A stretch of 64,000 nucleotides of DNA from Juglans regia (Eukaryota > Streptophyta > Magnoliopsida > Fagales > Juglandaceae). The notes under the pieces are model-generated. The model made no database searches, had not been told where the DNA came from, and was given only the letters and a program-made list of their open reading frames with translations. The stretch covers positions 1,240,001-1,304,000 of the forward strand of contig NC_049905.1 of the NCBI RefSeq assembly GCF_001411555.2, given 5' to 3'. Below, piece after piece: positions 1 through 11,279 of the stretch (position 1 is its first letter; each line of letters opens with the position of its first letter). A program made the translations under genes and the position numbers.

Positions 1-2
1 AT

Positions 3-188
3 GTCGCCAGATCTACCAGACCAACGAATTACAGCTTGAATCAACCCAAAGTCCGACATGTTCCACTCCAATCAATTTCACCAGATGATGCTGAAGTTCC
101 AACGCTTGCTCAAACAGACCTGCTGCAAGCAACGAATTTACACACAGATTTCTCAAGAAATACTACAGAGTATACTGAAAAGATTTAA
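3..188 (+). CDS. 3' end of an unrecognised gene (partial)
   Basis: An open frame of 61 codons enters from the left edge of the window and ends at a TAA at 186-188. The residues (ending STRNTTEYTEKI-like, with PDDAEVPTLAQTD in the middle) are polar and rich in Thr, Gln and Asn, and match no family I can name. The following 600 bases read like a 3' UTR and intergenic DNA. No splice acceptor or start is visible because the rest lies outside the window. A chance open frame is possible at this length, so the call is tentative. Confidence 0.35.
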   Translation, partial: VARSTRPTNYSLNQPKVRHVPLQSISPDDAEVPTLAQTDLLQATNLHTDFSRNTTEYTEKI

Positions 189-954
189 ATAAGCCTACTA
201 AACAAGTGCTGCAGAGAAGGGAGATCTTTGATACTGGAGTTTGGTTATTTGACATAATGGTGAAGGCGATCTGCATGTAGATTGTCACGAAATCAGACCT
301 TTGTGTAGCAAGAGAAGAGAGCATGAGACAAATTCTATAATTTGCGTTTTACGATTTGCATGTGTATATACATATACCCTTTATAGTTATTTTGTGCACT
401 GCACGATAGCCAAGGTCTTATTGTACCAGCCCTAGCATACTGATGCAAATAGTGTAAAATGATGACTGCTACAACAGCATCTTATATTAACCCCCGATAT
501 AAGAACATTACTAATATTGCTTTGATTTTATTGCAACTTAAAGTACCTTAGGAATGTCCCCCATGGATCATACCATGCATGCCTTGAGAGAAAAATCTTA
601 TGAGAAATTCTGTGTCGGCATAATGACCCCCCAGTACTGACCAAAGTTTGCATCTTGGAGCTGTTCTTAGACTTTTAGTGCCTATCCATAATGCCGGTCT
701 GCCGGTGGTCCATTAATTTGGCCACCTCAACGTACAGATACATCGTATGTCAACCCCCACTAAGGTTGACCCCAAAAAGTTGGAGTTTTCACAAGTACAT
801 AAGCCAACAAGTCAACTCGAGGGCAGATGCAATCTTTCAAAAACCAACCTTTTTCATCAGAGCAGTATACTGGGAGATTCAATAACCAGGGAAAAAAGTA
901 AATGAAAGCAAAAGAACAGGTTTCTAGGTATTTTTGAAGTGGAAAGTAGATTTT
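189..954. other. Intergenic stretch with no recognised gene
   Basis: AT-rich sequence following the partial gene. A 64-codon open frame on the plus strand (691-885) has no recognisable domain and looks like chance. Nothing else is supported here. Homology to the second duplicated unit begins at its right end. Confidence 0.5.
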
Positions 955-1097
955 TCGTCTGCCAGATTTAAAATTAATGAACTATGTCACCCGCCATATG
1001 CAACAGCAAGGCTACAAAGAAAGCCTCAAATGAATGCAGAACTCTGAGCTAATTGTATCTTGAGCTAAACAAATCGATCCTTTTCATTTACCAAAAC

Positions 1098-2000
1098 TGA
1101 ATTACAGCCTAACCATAAGCCAGAGCAATAGTTATATCAAGAAATATAGACACACTTTCCACCTTAAGAAAAGAAAAGTAAAGAGAAACACCAAGCTTGC
1201 TAGGGTCCGAGGTCAGTCCCAACGTGCATCCCACAACTACTTACTCTTCATATATCCCACCCCCACGTACGACCCCCCAACAAGGCCATCCATTCCACCC
1301 ACCAAGCTAGTGCTTCTGACCCCCTTTTGTGAACAAAGTTGATAGCTATATGTTATCAACTCATATATATTTAACAGCAAAAACGTTTATACTGTAGGTA
1401 TCTGGTGCATGTATTGCCATCATGGAACTGACGATTTGTTAAAAAAAATATATGGAAAGCCTTTGGAAATCATAAAGCTACGTTACTACATTAATGAATC
1501 ATGAGTTAACACTTGCATGGATACATAAATATTATTTATGTAATATTGGTGATGGAGAATGAGAAATTCGAATTGATATATAGTATTCAGATGAATATGA
1601 CTTTTTTTTTTCTAAGCAGGATGAACATATCATACATACATACATATATATTATATATATATATATGGTATAAGAATGTGAGGACTAGCTTTGGGAATGG
1701 CCAGTAGGCATGTTTGCTGACACTGCAGCTAGCACAAGAACCAGACATGGGCTCACACGTCGAAGCCGTTTGTTTCCCATAATATATTACTTGCATTGAC
1801 ATAAACCAATTTAGCTAATTACTAAACTACAGCCTAACCATAATCCAGAGCAAAAACAACAACATTTGTCCACCTTTAAAATAAAATAAAACCTCAAAAG
1901 GTGAAGGGGCTGTCCCTACGTGCATCCCACAACTATTTCTTCTTCATATACACCACCCCCACGACCACCAACAAGGCCATCCACCCGCCAAGCTCATCTC
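1098..2000 (+). repeat. Internal direct duplication upstream of the MIZ1-like gene
   Basis: About 1098-1316 and about 1830-2000 are diverged direct copies. Both contain TACAGCCTAACCATAA, then CAGAGCAA, then ACGTGCATCCCACAACTA, a CACCCCCACG block and CAACAAGGCCATCCA, in the same order. The downstream copy runs into the MIZ1-like start codon, so the proximal promoter and 5' leader are present twice. The intervening 500 bp is AT-rich and includes a TA tract near 1650-1668. Unit B has lost the distal part of this arrangement. Confidence 0.8.
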
Positions 2001-2045
2001 ATCAAAGACCCACGCGCGCCTATACAATTCAATTATATCGCATAC

Positions 2046-2843
2046 ATGGCGGCGCCGCAACCACATGAATCGCAACTATCACCAAAGCTGCCACCTCCAC
2101 CTCGATTGAGAGCAAGTAGTACTAGTACTAGTTCCCCAGCCACAACAACAGCACCATCCCCAACGCGGCCGCCGCCTGTCTTCCTCCAGCCTTCCCATAA
2201 ACGAAGTCCATCCAAATCCACTAGGCTTCTCAGACGTTTTCGTTCTGTGTTTCGGTCATTCCCGATAATAACTCTCCCGTCCTGCAAGATCCCCATCTCG
2301 TTCCACGTAAGTCGGCTCCATGACCACAATGGCCACATTCATGGAGGGACGCACATGACCGGTACCATTTTCGGGTTCCGTAAGACTAGGGTGAACCTTG
2401 CAATCCAAGAAACTCCAAGGAGTCTTCCTATTCTTCTTCTTGAGCTCACAATACCGACGGGGAAACTTCTACAAGACATGGGAATGGGACTTGTTAGAAT
2501 TGCATTGGAATGCGAAAAGCATCCCAACGAGAAGACCAAGATCATCGACGAGCCGATATGGTCGTTGTACTACAATGGCCGAAAATCGGGTTATGGTGTG
2601 AAGAGGGAGCCAACAGACGATGATTTGAACGTAATGCAAATGTTGCATGCAGTGTCAATGGGAGCAGGTGTTCTACCCAGCAAAGTGATGACTTCGGATC
2701 ATCAGGCGCAGGATACTGAGTTGATGTACATGCGAACGCAATTCGAGCGGGTGATTGGCTCAAAAGACTCCGAAACATTTTACATGATGAATCTTGACGA
2801 CAACAACGGGCCTGAACTAAGCATCTTTTTTGTTAGGATCTGA
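2046..2843 (+). CDS. MIZU-KUSSEI 1-like protein (DUF617), intact copy
   Basis: Single-exon gene of 265 residues. The first 60 residues are low-complexity and rich in Pro, Ser and Thr, followed by a basic stretch (residues about 70-85). The DUF617 domain fills residues about 100-265, with TGTIFGFRKTRVNLAIQ, then ELTIPTGKLLQDM, VRIALECEK, EPIWSLYYNGRKSGYG, VSMGAGVLPS and the closing PELSIFFVRI. Arabidopsis MIZ1 acts in root hydrotropism at the ER membrane; the role of this paralogue is not known from sequence. I start at 2046, the first in-frame ATG, which is conserved in the broken copy at 11683; the frame stays open upstream only by chance. Length is typical of the family. The PPR gene lies 1.8 kb downstream on the same strand. 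Confidence 0.92.
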   Translation: MAAPQPHESQLSPKLPPPPRLRASSTSTSSPATTTAPSPTRPPPVFLQPSHKRSPSKSTRLLRRFRSVFRSFPIITLPSCKIPISFHVSRLHDHNGHIHGGTHMTGTIFGFRKTRVNLAIQETPRSLPILLLELTIPTGKLLQDMGMGLVRIALECEKHPNEKTKIIDEPIWSLYYNGRKSGYGVKREPTDDDLNVMQMLHAVSMGAGVLPSKVMTSDHQAQDTELMYMRTQFERVIGSKDSETFYMMNLDDNNGPELSIFFVRI

Positions 2844-3014
2844 TGATCCCATATATGGAAATCGAGAGCTAGGCAATTAAGTTATCATGATTTGCATCAA
2901 AAAGTAAACTTTTCATGCAATCGAGATTGATCATTGTATCATAGCAAATGATATTTAGTTATAACATTCTGTGTACATCACATGACATGCATCATGCATG
3001 TAGTGCCAAGAAGG

Positions 3015-3018
<4 letters not shown>

Positions 3019-3042
<24 letters not shown>
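3019..3042. repeat. TA microsatellite
   Basis: A (TA)n tract in the 3' flank of the MIZ1-like gene. The matching place in unit B is two TA tracts separated by about 1.1 kb. The bases after it (GTTGAAAGTAGCTGTGTTGG) are shared by both units. Confidence 0.9.
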
Positions 3043-3046
<4 letters not shown>

Positions 3047-3999
3047 AAAGTAGCTGTGTTGGTGCCAAGCAGATATGTTGCTTCTGGCAATTATCAGAGG
3101 CCCCTGCAGGCTAGCCAGGGAATTACCTCAAGAACTGAACTGTGCCATAATATTGTTAATTATTACCAGTGTTTCGTTAGAGTTTTTGTTGTCTTTGGGA
3201 ACAACGGAAAAGAGCCAAAAACAAGTACGTACTTTGAAACATCCATTTTTATTTTCCTTTTATAATTGACGAACTGTACGTACATTTCAGTGAACGCGGA
3301 CGAAAGTTCTCAGCCAAAAAAAAATAATAATAATAATATTAGATATAGAAGGTATAAATATCGTTTAATTATTTTAAAAAAATAAAATTTAATAATAAAA
3401 AAATAATTTTATGAGATGCCTAGTTTGCATGCTCAAACATTATATGTCATATATTATCAACAATTATCGTAGTTTACTTTTCAAATATTACTCAAACAGT
3501 ATAACATATTTTTTAATTTTTAATTTTCAATATTTTTATCTGTTCATTAGTATCTAATTATTATTCAAGCATAAAATTCAATAAATTTTTTTAAAATTTT
3601 TAAATAAAAAAAGTACATGCAATTTTTTTCCAAATTTCAAAATAAAAAATAATATTAAATATTTAATTATATTTAAATAATTTTTAACTTTATAATATTT
3701 TTAATCATTTTTTTTTCCTTAAAATCTTATAAAATATCGTAATTAAAACTATTTCACTGCTATATATTCAAAAACTATTTCATTACTATTTATATAATTC
3801 ATGTTTAGCTGTAACAGTACCTTTTTGAAACATTTGACAATCTGTGTGCCAGCTTTTTGTTTTTAACGTTAAAATATTTAATAACTTATAAAATTTGAGA
3901 AATATAATTTAATTTTATAAATTTTTATGAGTATATTTTTTCATTTCTTTAAATTTTAGAGATTAAGTTAATTTTTTATATATTTTAGATTAATTTTAA

Positions 4000-4169
4000 G
4001 AGAAATAATTTATATAAATTTTAAATAGACAAGTCTCATACAAGCATTTATAAAAAGTAGATCTCACTTTAAAAAGTATAAAAAAATTATTATTTATTAG
4101 TGAGACACATTATTTTACAAAAAATTTATATAAAATTTGTCTATTTAAGATTTATATTTAATATTACTC
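4000..4169. mobile_element. Mutator-type MITE, 170 bp
   Basis: Flanked by 9-bp direct repeats TAATTTTAA (3991-3999) and TAATTCTAA (4170-4178). Unit B has a single TAATTCTAA at the matching site, so this is a clean filled/empty pair. The termini are inverted repeats: the left end begins GAGAAATAATTTATATAAAT and the right end, read on the other strand, begins GAGTAATATTAAATATAAAT. The 9-bp target duplication points to a Mutator-like element. It has no coding capacity. Confidence 0.8.
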
Positions 4170-4626
4170 TAATTCTAAATAAGCGACTGGTGAACTAAAA
4201 ATAAAAAAATAAATTAAAATGGTATGGGTCCTGGTCCAGTAGCCCTGCTATTAGGCCGTCTGGAATGTATTTTTGGACATTTTTTTTTCTTTTATGTATT
4301 TTTTAAAAATTTATAAATATTATTTTCAAACTTACAGTTTTATTTACTCATTTTATTAATTTTTATTTTAAATTTAAATTTTAAATTTCAAGATTTTCAA
4401 AACAAATAAATCTCTTATCAATTTTTCTTAAATATATTTAACACTGAAAAAATACACAAACACAATCACTTTCACTTCCTTAATTAAAGAAAAATAAATA
4501 AATGCACAAGCAGAGAAGATGTAGCAAACTATAGCATCGGAGATTTGGGAGAGTACAGAGGGTTTTCGTAGGCTTAGAAGGAAGTCCCCTTTACGTGACT
4601 GCTTGGGTTTATCTCCGTCTTTGATC

Positions 4627-7600
4627 ATGTGGTGTCTCCGTCGAGCAGCTCACCCTTTCAAGTAACTCTTCGTCTCTTTCTTCGATTCAAACACTTACAG
4701 AAATGTGGTTTCTTTTATCTGTTTATTTTCATTAAATAAAATTTTCTGATTTATAGCTGCCACCAGTTACTCCTCGGAGTGCCTAATTTCTTTCTTTGAT
4801 TCCTAGGAAGCAAGGTTACTGCCTTGAGGCTTCAAGGATTTTTGGTTCAAAATCGAACACTTCAAGTAATGTGAGAGGCGATGGAGGTAGTATATGTTGT
4901 CCTGCACAATCAATTTCTCCTAAACTCCTTTCGGTAAAGTTGTTTCACCTCACTCCAGTTCTTGATAGAATCTTTGTGGGTAGTCATAGTCTTTGTTCAC
5001 TTGCGGATGAATGTAGCGGTGGGAAAACCCTTGTGGAAGATAAATTTCTGGAACCTGAAACAACTGCAACAGTCGATGTAATTGTGGGCAGTAATGCCGA
5101 GGAAGAAGGTGGGGAAGTTTTAGCTTCAGAAACAGTGCTTTTGGATGATGATTTTTCAGATACTGAAAAAGGTGAGGGTGGTGAGGACTCTCACAAGAAA
5201 AAGGCTTATTTAGAGTTGTGCAAGGCTATAATGGATAGTCCAAGCCAATCTGTTGCCAGTATTCTTGATAAGTGGGTTGAGGAAGGGAATGATTTGGAAC
5301 AACTCAGGATTTCTGGGGTTATGATTAGCCTTCGGAGGCGTCGGATGTATAGCAAGGCATTACAGGTACTTATGTTTTTTCAAACGAACACTTCCTTAGA
5401 AAAGAATTGTCTCCTGGTTTTCTTGAACGGCATATCTTTTGCTTGCACATTGCCTGTGACAATTTTTTCCATTAAAAGTTGAAATGAAGACGCCTTTTGT
5501 GAGTTTGTCAGTGATTATCTTAAGGCTGTCTGGCTTGATAGGCAAACATGCCTTCATATCCCTTTTTGTGTAATGATCTTAGTGCATCAAACTTTGAAGT
5601 CAATTTATTTTTATAAGAACAACCAGCTCTCTCCACTAGGGTAAAGGTGCATGCCAGATCTGCTATTTGATATTTTTGCTGATCCTTAACATATTGCTAA
5701 AATATTAATAACAACTGATAAAAGAATTGCCAAAAAATTAAAAATTGTGGTTACCTCTCTAATCACCATTGGGGGACCATGTATATTTCTTACATTATGC
5801 ATATCACCGCCAAGACATCTTAAAAGCAGAGGAACCTCCATGGAATTTTTTTTCTTTTCTGATTGTTTGATGTCTGTCATCATTCAGATTGTGGTTAGAA
5901 TATTTTGCATTTAACTTAGGCATTGGTTTTGTTTCCTGCTACTCATCAATGATGTCTTATTCCTGAAGCTACAAGTTAAAAAAATGAAACCAAAACTTTT
6001 GCATTGCAGTACAGTTCTGATCCATGGAAATTGCAGTCTGTAGGACATACATTTGAATCTTGTTGCATGGTTGTGAATGGACAGATCAGAATGTAAAGCA
6101 CACTTATTTTATACCCTTTCAAAGTAAAAAAATATATATTTTGTTGGGTTCCTGTGTAGTTTTCTGCCTAGGATGCAAAGCAGTCTTGGCCTTTTTTTTT
6201 TTCTGAAAATAAACAGTCAATTAACAATAACCGCTGCTCCCGGTGCAGATTAAACACTTGGCCAAAATTCTACCATGCCTTGTCAGTAACAATCTGAGAT
6301 AGTCAAATTATTAGCTCAGTGATGGTATAAGTGATGGAGCATAGGCAAAATCATGAATATTAAAGCAGGATATGGTGGGAAATATTCATGAAGCTGACTC
6401 TATGTTTGTTCTTTTGCTAGTTCTCAGAGTGGTTGGAGACCGCTAAGCAAGTTGCTTTTACTGAACAAGATTATGCTGCTCGCCTTGATTTGATTGTTAA
6501 AGTTAAAGGTATCCAAAAGGCAGAGAAGTACATTGAGAGAATCCCAACGTCGTCTAAAGGGGAATTAGTATACCGAACCCTCCTAGCTGGCTGTGTCCAT
6601 CTTGTTGACATGAACAAAGCAGAAACAGTGTTTGAGAAAATGAGGGAGCTGGAGTTGCCAATCACGGTCTCTGCTTTCAATCAAATGATAATTCTCTACA
6701 AGAGGCTTGACAAGAGAAAGATAGCTGATGTATTGTCTTTAATGGAGAAAGAAAATGTCAAGCCATCGCTTCTTACATACAAGCTCTTAATAGACATCAA
6801 AGGTGAGTCAGGTGACATTGTAGGAATGGAGCAATTGTTTGAGACTATGAAGGCTGAAGGAGTATCACCCGACATCCATGTTTTAACTGTCTTGGCTAAA
6901 CATTATATATCTGGGGGATTGAAACATAAAGCTCAAAATGTCTTGAAGGAAATTGGAGAGGAAAAGCTGAAGGGAAGTTTTGGGGCTCGCACAGCGCTGC
7001 TTGGTCTCTATGCTTCTCTTGACAATTCTGACGAGGTGGCTAGAATTTGGAAGGAATGCGAATTGGATCCCAGGATGAGTGAGTGCATTGCAGCTATAGA
7101 AGCTTGGGGCAAGCTGGGAAAAGTTGAGGAGGCAGAAGCAGTCTTTGAAATAATGCTTCAGAAGTGGAAGAGACTCTCTTCAAGGCAGTACTGTGCACTT
7201 TTGAAAGTTTATGTTGACCAAAAGCTTGTGACAAAGGGGAAGGAATTTGTGAAGCGGATGGAAGATAGTGGGTGCTGGGTTAGCCCTTTGGCTTGGGACG
7301 CATTGGTGAGACTCTTTTTGGTAGCTGGGGAACTGGAGAAAGCTGACTCCATTTTGCACAAGGCAACTCAGCAGAACCGGGATAGGGCATCATTCAGAAC
7401 GTACCTGGTTGTCATGGAAGAGTACGCAAAGCGGGGTGATATACATAATGCTGAGAAATTGTTCCACAGAATGAAGCAGTGGGGGTATACCCGCCGCCTC
7501 AAGCCTTTTGATATTCTGATTCAGGCATATATCAATGCCAAAGTTCCTGCATACGGGTTTCTAGAGAGGATGAAAGCAGAGAACATATTTCCAAACAAAG

Positions 7601-7671
7601 CATTTTCCTTACAGTTGGCCCAAGCTGATCCGTTCAGGAAGAACAGGGCATTGGATTTGCTTGATCTATAA
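4627..7671 (+). CDS. PPR596: PPR protein, At1g80270 (PPR596) type, copy A
   Basis: Three exons: 4627-4661, 4807-5365 and 6421-7671, joined by GT-AG introns, giving 614 residues (the Arabidopsis relative has about 600). The N-terminus MWCLRRAAHPFK is arginine-rich and fits a mitochondrial presequence. An acidic low-complexity region (about residues 85-145) is followed by DKWVEEGNDLEQL and LRRRRMYSKALQ at the end of exon 2. P-type pentatricopeptide repeats fill most of exon 3, ending PNKAFSLQLAQADPF. Arabidopsis PPR596 is a mitochondrial protein that affects RNA editing; the function here is inferred. The ATG at 4627 was chosen because it splices in phase into exon 2; a start inside exon 2's frame would read intron. 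The second copy is 11.2 kb downstream. Confidence 0.9.
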
Positions 7672-7746
7672 AGGTTAGCTTTTCTGGAGTTTGCAATATT
7701 AATGTCTAACTTAATGCAAATTTTAAGTAGTTTTATTTTTGGGGCG

Positions 7747-7774
7747 GAGAGAGAGAGAGAGAGAGAGGAGAGAG
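7747..7774. repeat. GA microsatellite
   Basis: An imperfect (GA)n tract in the 3' UTR of PPR copy A. It is also present, at different length, after PPR copy B (about 18911-18939). Confidence 0.9.
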
Positions 7775-8029
7775 AGTGGATGAAATGGACTCACAGTTTT
7801 TGTAATTGTGACCTAGGAATTTTCTCAAAGAGTGGTTGATACTTTTTGAAAGGCCTTTTGTTGAAGTGTTTTTATTCTTTTGCATTTCAATCCATATTTT
7901 ATTAATCAGTTCTCAGGTTCTTCGTCTATGGAATCAACAGTGCAACAGAAAAGCTTGTTATTGGGAATGATACGAAAATTGGAAAAAAAAAAAGATACAA
8001 ATCTAGCGGATGCATTACAATCTCAACGT

Positions 8030-8200
8030 ATTTGGCAACAATTAGTTTGAGGAGTTGAGATGAAAGTTGAATAAAATATTATTATTTTAGGATTTGAAAA
8101 AGTTGAATTGTTTATTGTATTTTGTATAGAAATTTGAAAAAGTTGTAATGATTAGATGAGTTAGATTAAATACTTTTTGGATCCAAACCTAGCCTTGAAC
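8030..8200. mobile_element. Decayed Tourist-like MITE remnant
   Basis: Contains GAGTTGAGATGAAAGTTG, GGATTTGAAAAAGTTGAATTG and a terminal GGATCCAAACCTAGCC, all typical of the MITE family seen intact at 12514, 13383, 15538 and 19320. The matching part of unit B lacks it. Ends are decayed, so limits are approximate. Confidence 0.55.
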
Positions 8201-8759
8201 ACTTCTCAAACCTTGTTTATTCAAGTAGTATTTGATTTAGGTATGTTTGAGCCTAAATAATGTCATACCATTTCCAAGAGAAAATAGCAATATTAGCGAA
8301 GTTTTATTTTGAAAATAATACCATACGGTGGATTTGAATTATCATAGCTCATTGTTGTAATGATTGCCTCTTCCTTTTAACCCCTATCTTCCATTTTGAA
8401 ATTATGAACAACCAAGTGAGTGTCTCGTTAATTTTTCCTTTTGGGTATCTGCCAAAGTTTGGCACTAAATTGACTTCACCACAGAAAATTGAGAATAAAT
8501 GACCAAATATCAAAGCCTAGGCAATTGAGTTATACCCCGGTTGTTTTGGCAGTCTTTAATGAAACAAGAACAAAAGCTATATATATATACATGTAGATAT
8601 ATATATAAATTAAGGGTAATTAAAATTTAAATGTCTGACCATACATTGCAGTGAAGACTCAGCTGGATTGTAGTAGAGGCCAAGTAATTTTGTAGCATTT
8701 TTAAACGCATTACAAAAGAATATTTTTCTTTCAATTTATGTACAATAGGGGGTCTAGAA

Positions 8760-8928
8760 GGAAAATTCTATACACCACACCACCATCCCACTATACATGA
8801 TGTGGCACATTTATCACCATTGAATGATAATTTATTATATGATTTTTTATCATCTAATGGTGATAAATATGCCATATCTTACATGGTGGGATAAAAGTAG
8901 GATGATGGTGTGGTGTATAGCATTACTC
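8760..8928. mobile_element. Mutator-type MITE with strong hairpin, 169 bp
   Basis: Flanked by 9-bp repeats GGTCTAGAA (8751-8759) and GGTCAAGAA (8929-8937), with one copy at the empty site in unit B. Long terminal inverted repeats share TCTATACACCACACCA; the right terminus reads GAGTAATGCTATACACC on the other strand. The centre is also self-complementary (ATCACCATTGAATGATAA against TCATCTAATGGTGATAAA). Same terminal signature as the elements at 4000 and 54195. Confidence 0.8.
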
Positions 8929-8948
8929 GGTCAAGAATATCTTTCAAC

Positions 8949-8999
8949 TCATGCCTCTGCTAGCTTTAAGCGAGGAACAATATTCATTGATTGGAGCTC
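8949..8999 (-). pseudogene. Orphan terminal coding exon of NRPC2 (unit A copy)
   Basis: On the minus strand, a CAG acceptor is followed by 16 codons [16 protein letters not shown] and a TGA. This is the C-terminal exon of the Pol III second-largest subunit. It is nearly identical to the exon at 19742-19792, which is adjacent to the rest of the gene and ends AEP instead of AEA. No other NRPC2 exon is duplicated. It is therefore either a stranded relic or an alternative far-downstream terminal exon. Both the acceptor and the frame are intact. Confidence 0.85.
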
Positions 9000-9574
9000 C
9001 TGAAAGCATGCCATTGAATGGTGGAAATGTCAGCATCATGGAACTCTCAAAATAAGATCACTAAAAACTGAAGAGCTAATGGAGATGCCAAACATAGGGC
9101 ACTAGATTTTCTAAAACCGTGGACATTGCCCACTCTTATTTGCAATATTAGGTTTTTTCTCTTGTATTAGGACAATATGCCTATTCTTCTTTTGATATTA
9201 ACAAATTTTTTTACATATGAAAACAAGACAAAAAGATTTTCCTAAAACCATTGCAGCTTGTAGATCCACCTCGTCCCATGACACCACTAATTTATGCTCA
9301 TATATTTTGACCTTCAAGTGTTTATAAGCTTTATGCATCTGCGGTATGACTTATATTCACCTGAACAAAATTCATGCATGTTTGATGTATGTAAGTGATG
9401 TATTCATCTTTTTTTTTCTGGACTTCATCTCTTCTGGTTTCCATTTAATGCAGGAGTTCCTTACTTGAAGATCTGCCGGAGACGGAAACTATAGATGAGT
9501 CATTTACTTTTCTCCTGTATACCAATGTGGTGTATTGTCTGGGGACCATCTAGATTCACATGGTGTGCGGACCG

Positions 9575-9761
9575 ATGTTAATGATACTGTGGGAAGGTCA
9601 ATGCATCTCAAAAGAAATGCCTTTTCTTCATTAATGGTGTTAATTATACTGTGGGAAGGTCAATGCATCTCAAAAGAAATGCCTTTTCTTCATTAATGGT
9701 GTTAATGATACTGTGGGAAGGTCAATGCATCTCAAAAGAAATGCCTTTTCTTCATTAATGG
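9575..9761 (+). repeat. 62-bp tandem triplication
   Basis: Three nearly identical direct copies of a 62-bp unit, each containing TGATACTGTGGGAAGGTCAA then GCCTTTTCTTCATTAATG; the middle copy has TTAT for TGAT. Because 62 is not a multiple of three, the triplication shifts the reading frame of the exon-like sequence that holds it, consistent with a broken exon. Confidence 0.92.
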
Positions 9762-11236
9762 GGTGGGATAATCGAGACACAACTGCTGTGCATATTCCAT
9801 GCAACTCAGATCAAATAGACTGTCCACCTGTAAAGGTTAGATTTTTCCTTTTGCTGGGTGAAGTGCTAATGTATCAATTGACATTGGTGTTTGTAACAAA
9901 ATCTGGACCAACATGCATGGTTTATGTTTGGAACTATCAAGTGGTCTGGTTCCAGTCATGGACTGTTGGTCTGCAGACAAGCCTGATTAGCGAAGAATGT
10001 ATGTGCCTTCATCTATTGAAGAAAATGCATATTGAATGTACTTCAAAGATGGTATTAGCTTTGCAATACTAAGTTTTTCTTCTGGTATTGCTGAGGTATG
10101 TTGATGATTGGATAGCTGAAAGTTCAAGTTTTCTGCCTATTTGCTTGACTTTATTGTTCCCTTCAACATTAGTAGCACGTAAACTCTCTTTATTCTGTTT
10201 CAGACATCAAAACCCATAAATTTGCATGGTTAAAAAGTATTTCCTGTACTTGTTTATGCACGAATGACGAGTTTGTTCTTATTACTTGTGTGTATTCTTT
10301 TTTTTTCCTTCTTCTAAGTATTATATTAGCACCTTGCTCTTTATTTCAACATCTTGATCTACAGGGTTATTCGCTTCAAAATGAATCTTATACATTCCAA
10401 CATTCAGTGATTTTGTTATATCGTTTTCTGGTTTGAAAACTTTAACACTTTGCTGCAAAATTGATCGGGAGGTTAAAGTGGGTATTCAAATTGTGGTTAC
10501 TTTTTTGTTCATTTTCAAATACCTCTAGCCAATCATAATTATCCATGTTCAATACCTTCGCTTAAGATTTTTGTGAAGAAAACTTTTAGCCAATTATTCG
10601 TTAGAAATTCAACTCAACTTGTCAATCCAACTACTTTGGATTGCGCAAGTTAATTTAGAGCTTGGGGATAATTCAAATGTGGAGTACAACTTGGAGGTTT
10701 TGTTCACCTCTGTAATGCTTTTCAGAGCATTTTCTGATTCCATTGGCTTTCAGCACATGTGCATTATAATAGTTTTGGTGGTGAGGTGTGTTTGCTCTTA
10801 ATATTTTTACACATTGCCCTGTCAAGTAACTGGTATCCACGTTGGATGCACCTCCAAAGGCTGAGATTGATGATGCTTTCTAGTATAAAGTTTACTCAAA
10901 GATCCATAATCTCATAGCAACGAAATCGAGGATTGAGTACTCTTTGCCTCTTGGTCAGGTTCTTCTTTGGGTTGAACTCTGTTGCGAGCGTCAGAATTTT
11001 ATAATAGCTACCATAATCCTTGAGTTCTACACGAACTTGAAAAATGAGTTTACCAGGTTTTGTGTAAGCAGGATGATGTAGTAGATTCATTTTGTAGAGC
11101 ATGCAGGAATAACCTTGCAATGCCTAGGTGCTAACTGAGAATTTCTACAGGAAATCACATTCTTGAAACAGTGTCTTTTGAGTGAAGTTTGCATGCCACA
11201 TGTTATATTTTCGTCAAGGGTGCAAAGAATGGAATT

Positions 11237-11240
<4 letters not shown>

Positions 11241-11277
<37 letters not shown>
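11241..11277. repeat. GA microsatellite
   Basis: A pure (GA)n tract just before the start of unit B. It lies close to the duplication junction, which may be coincidence. Confidence 0.9.

Positions 11278-11279
<2 letters not shown>

Larger units (their letters stand above)
955..9366. repeat. Tandem segmental duplication, unit A
   Basis: Sequence from about 955 (a block with GAACTATGTCACCCGCC) to about 9366 recurs in the same order and orientation at about 11325-20168. The unit holds an MIZ1-like gene, a PPR gene and the last exon of NRPC2 on the minus strand. Coding parts of the two units differ by only scattered substitutions, so the event is fairly recent. Unit A lacks four insertions seen in unit B and has at least two MITEs that unit B lacks. 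Ends were placed by eye to within tens of bases. Confidence 0.93.

Noticed and set aside
1920..2045. N-terminal extension of the MIZ1-like protein
   Set aside because: The frame opens at a non-ATG codon and the first ATG is at 2046; the extension is not conserved in family members or in unit B.
9575..9761. CRISPR-like array
   Set aside because: The 62-bp repeats are directly abutting with no unique spacers, in a plant nuclear context.
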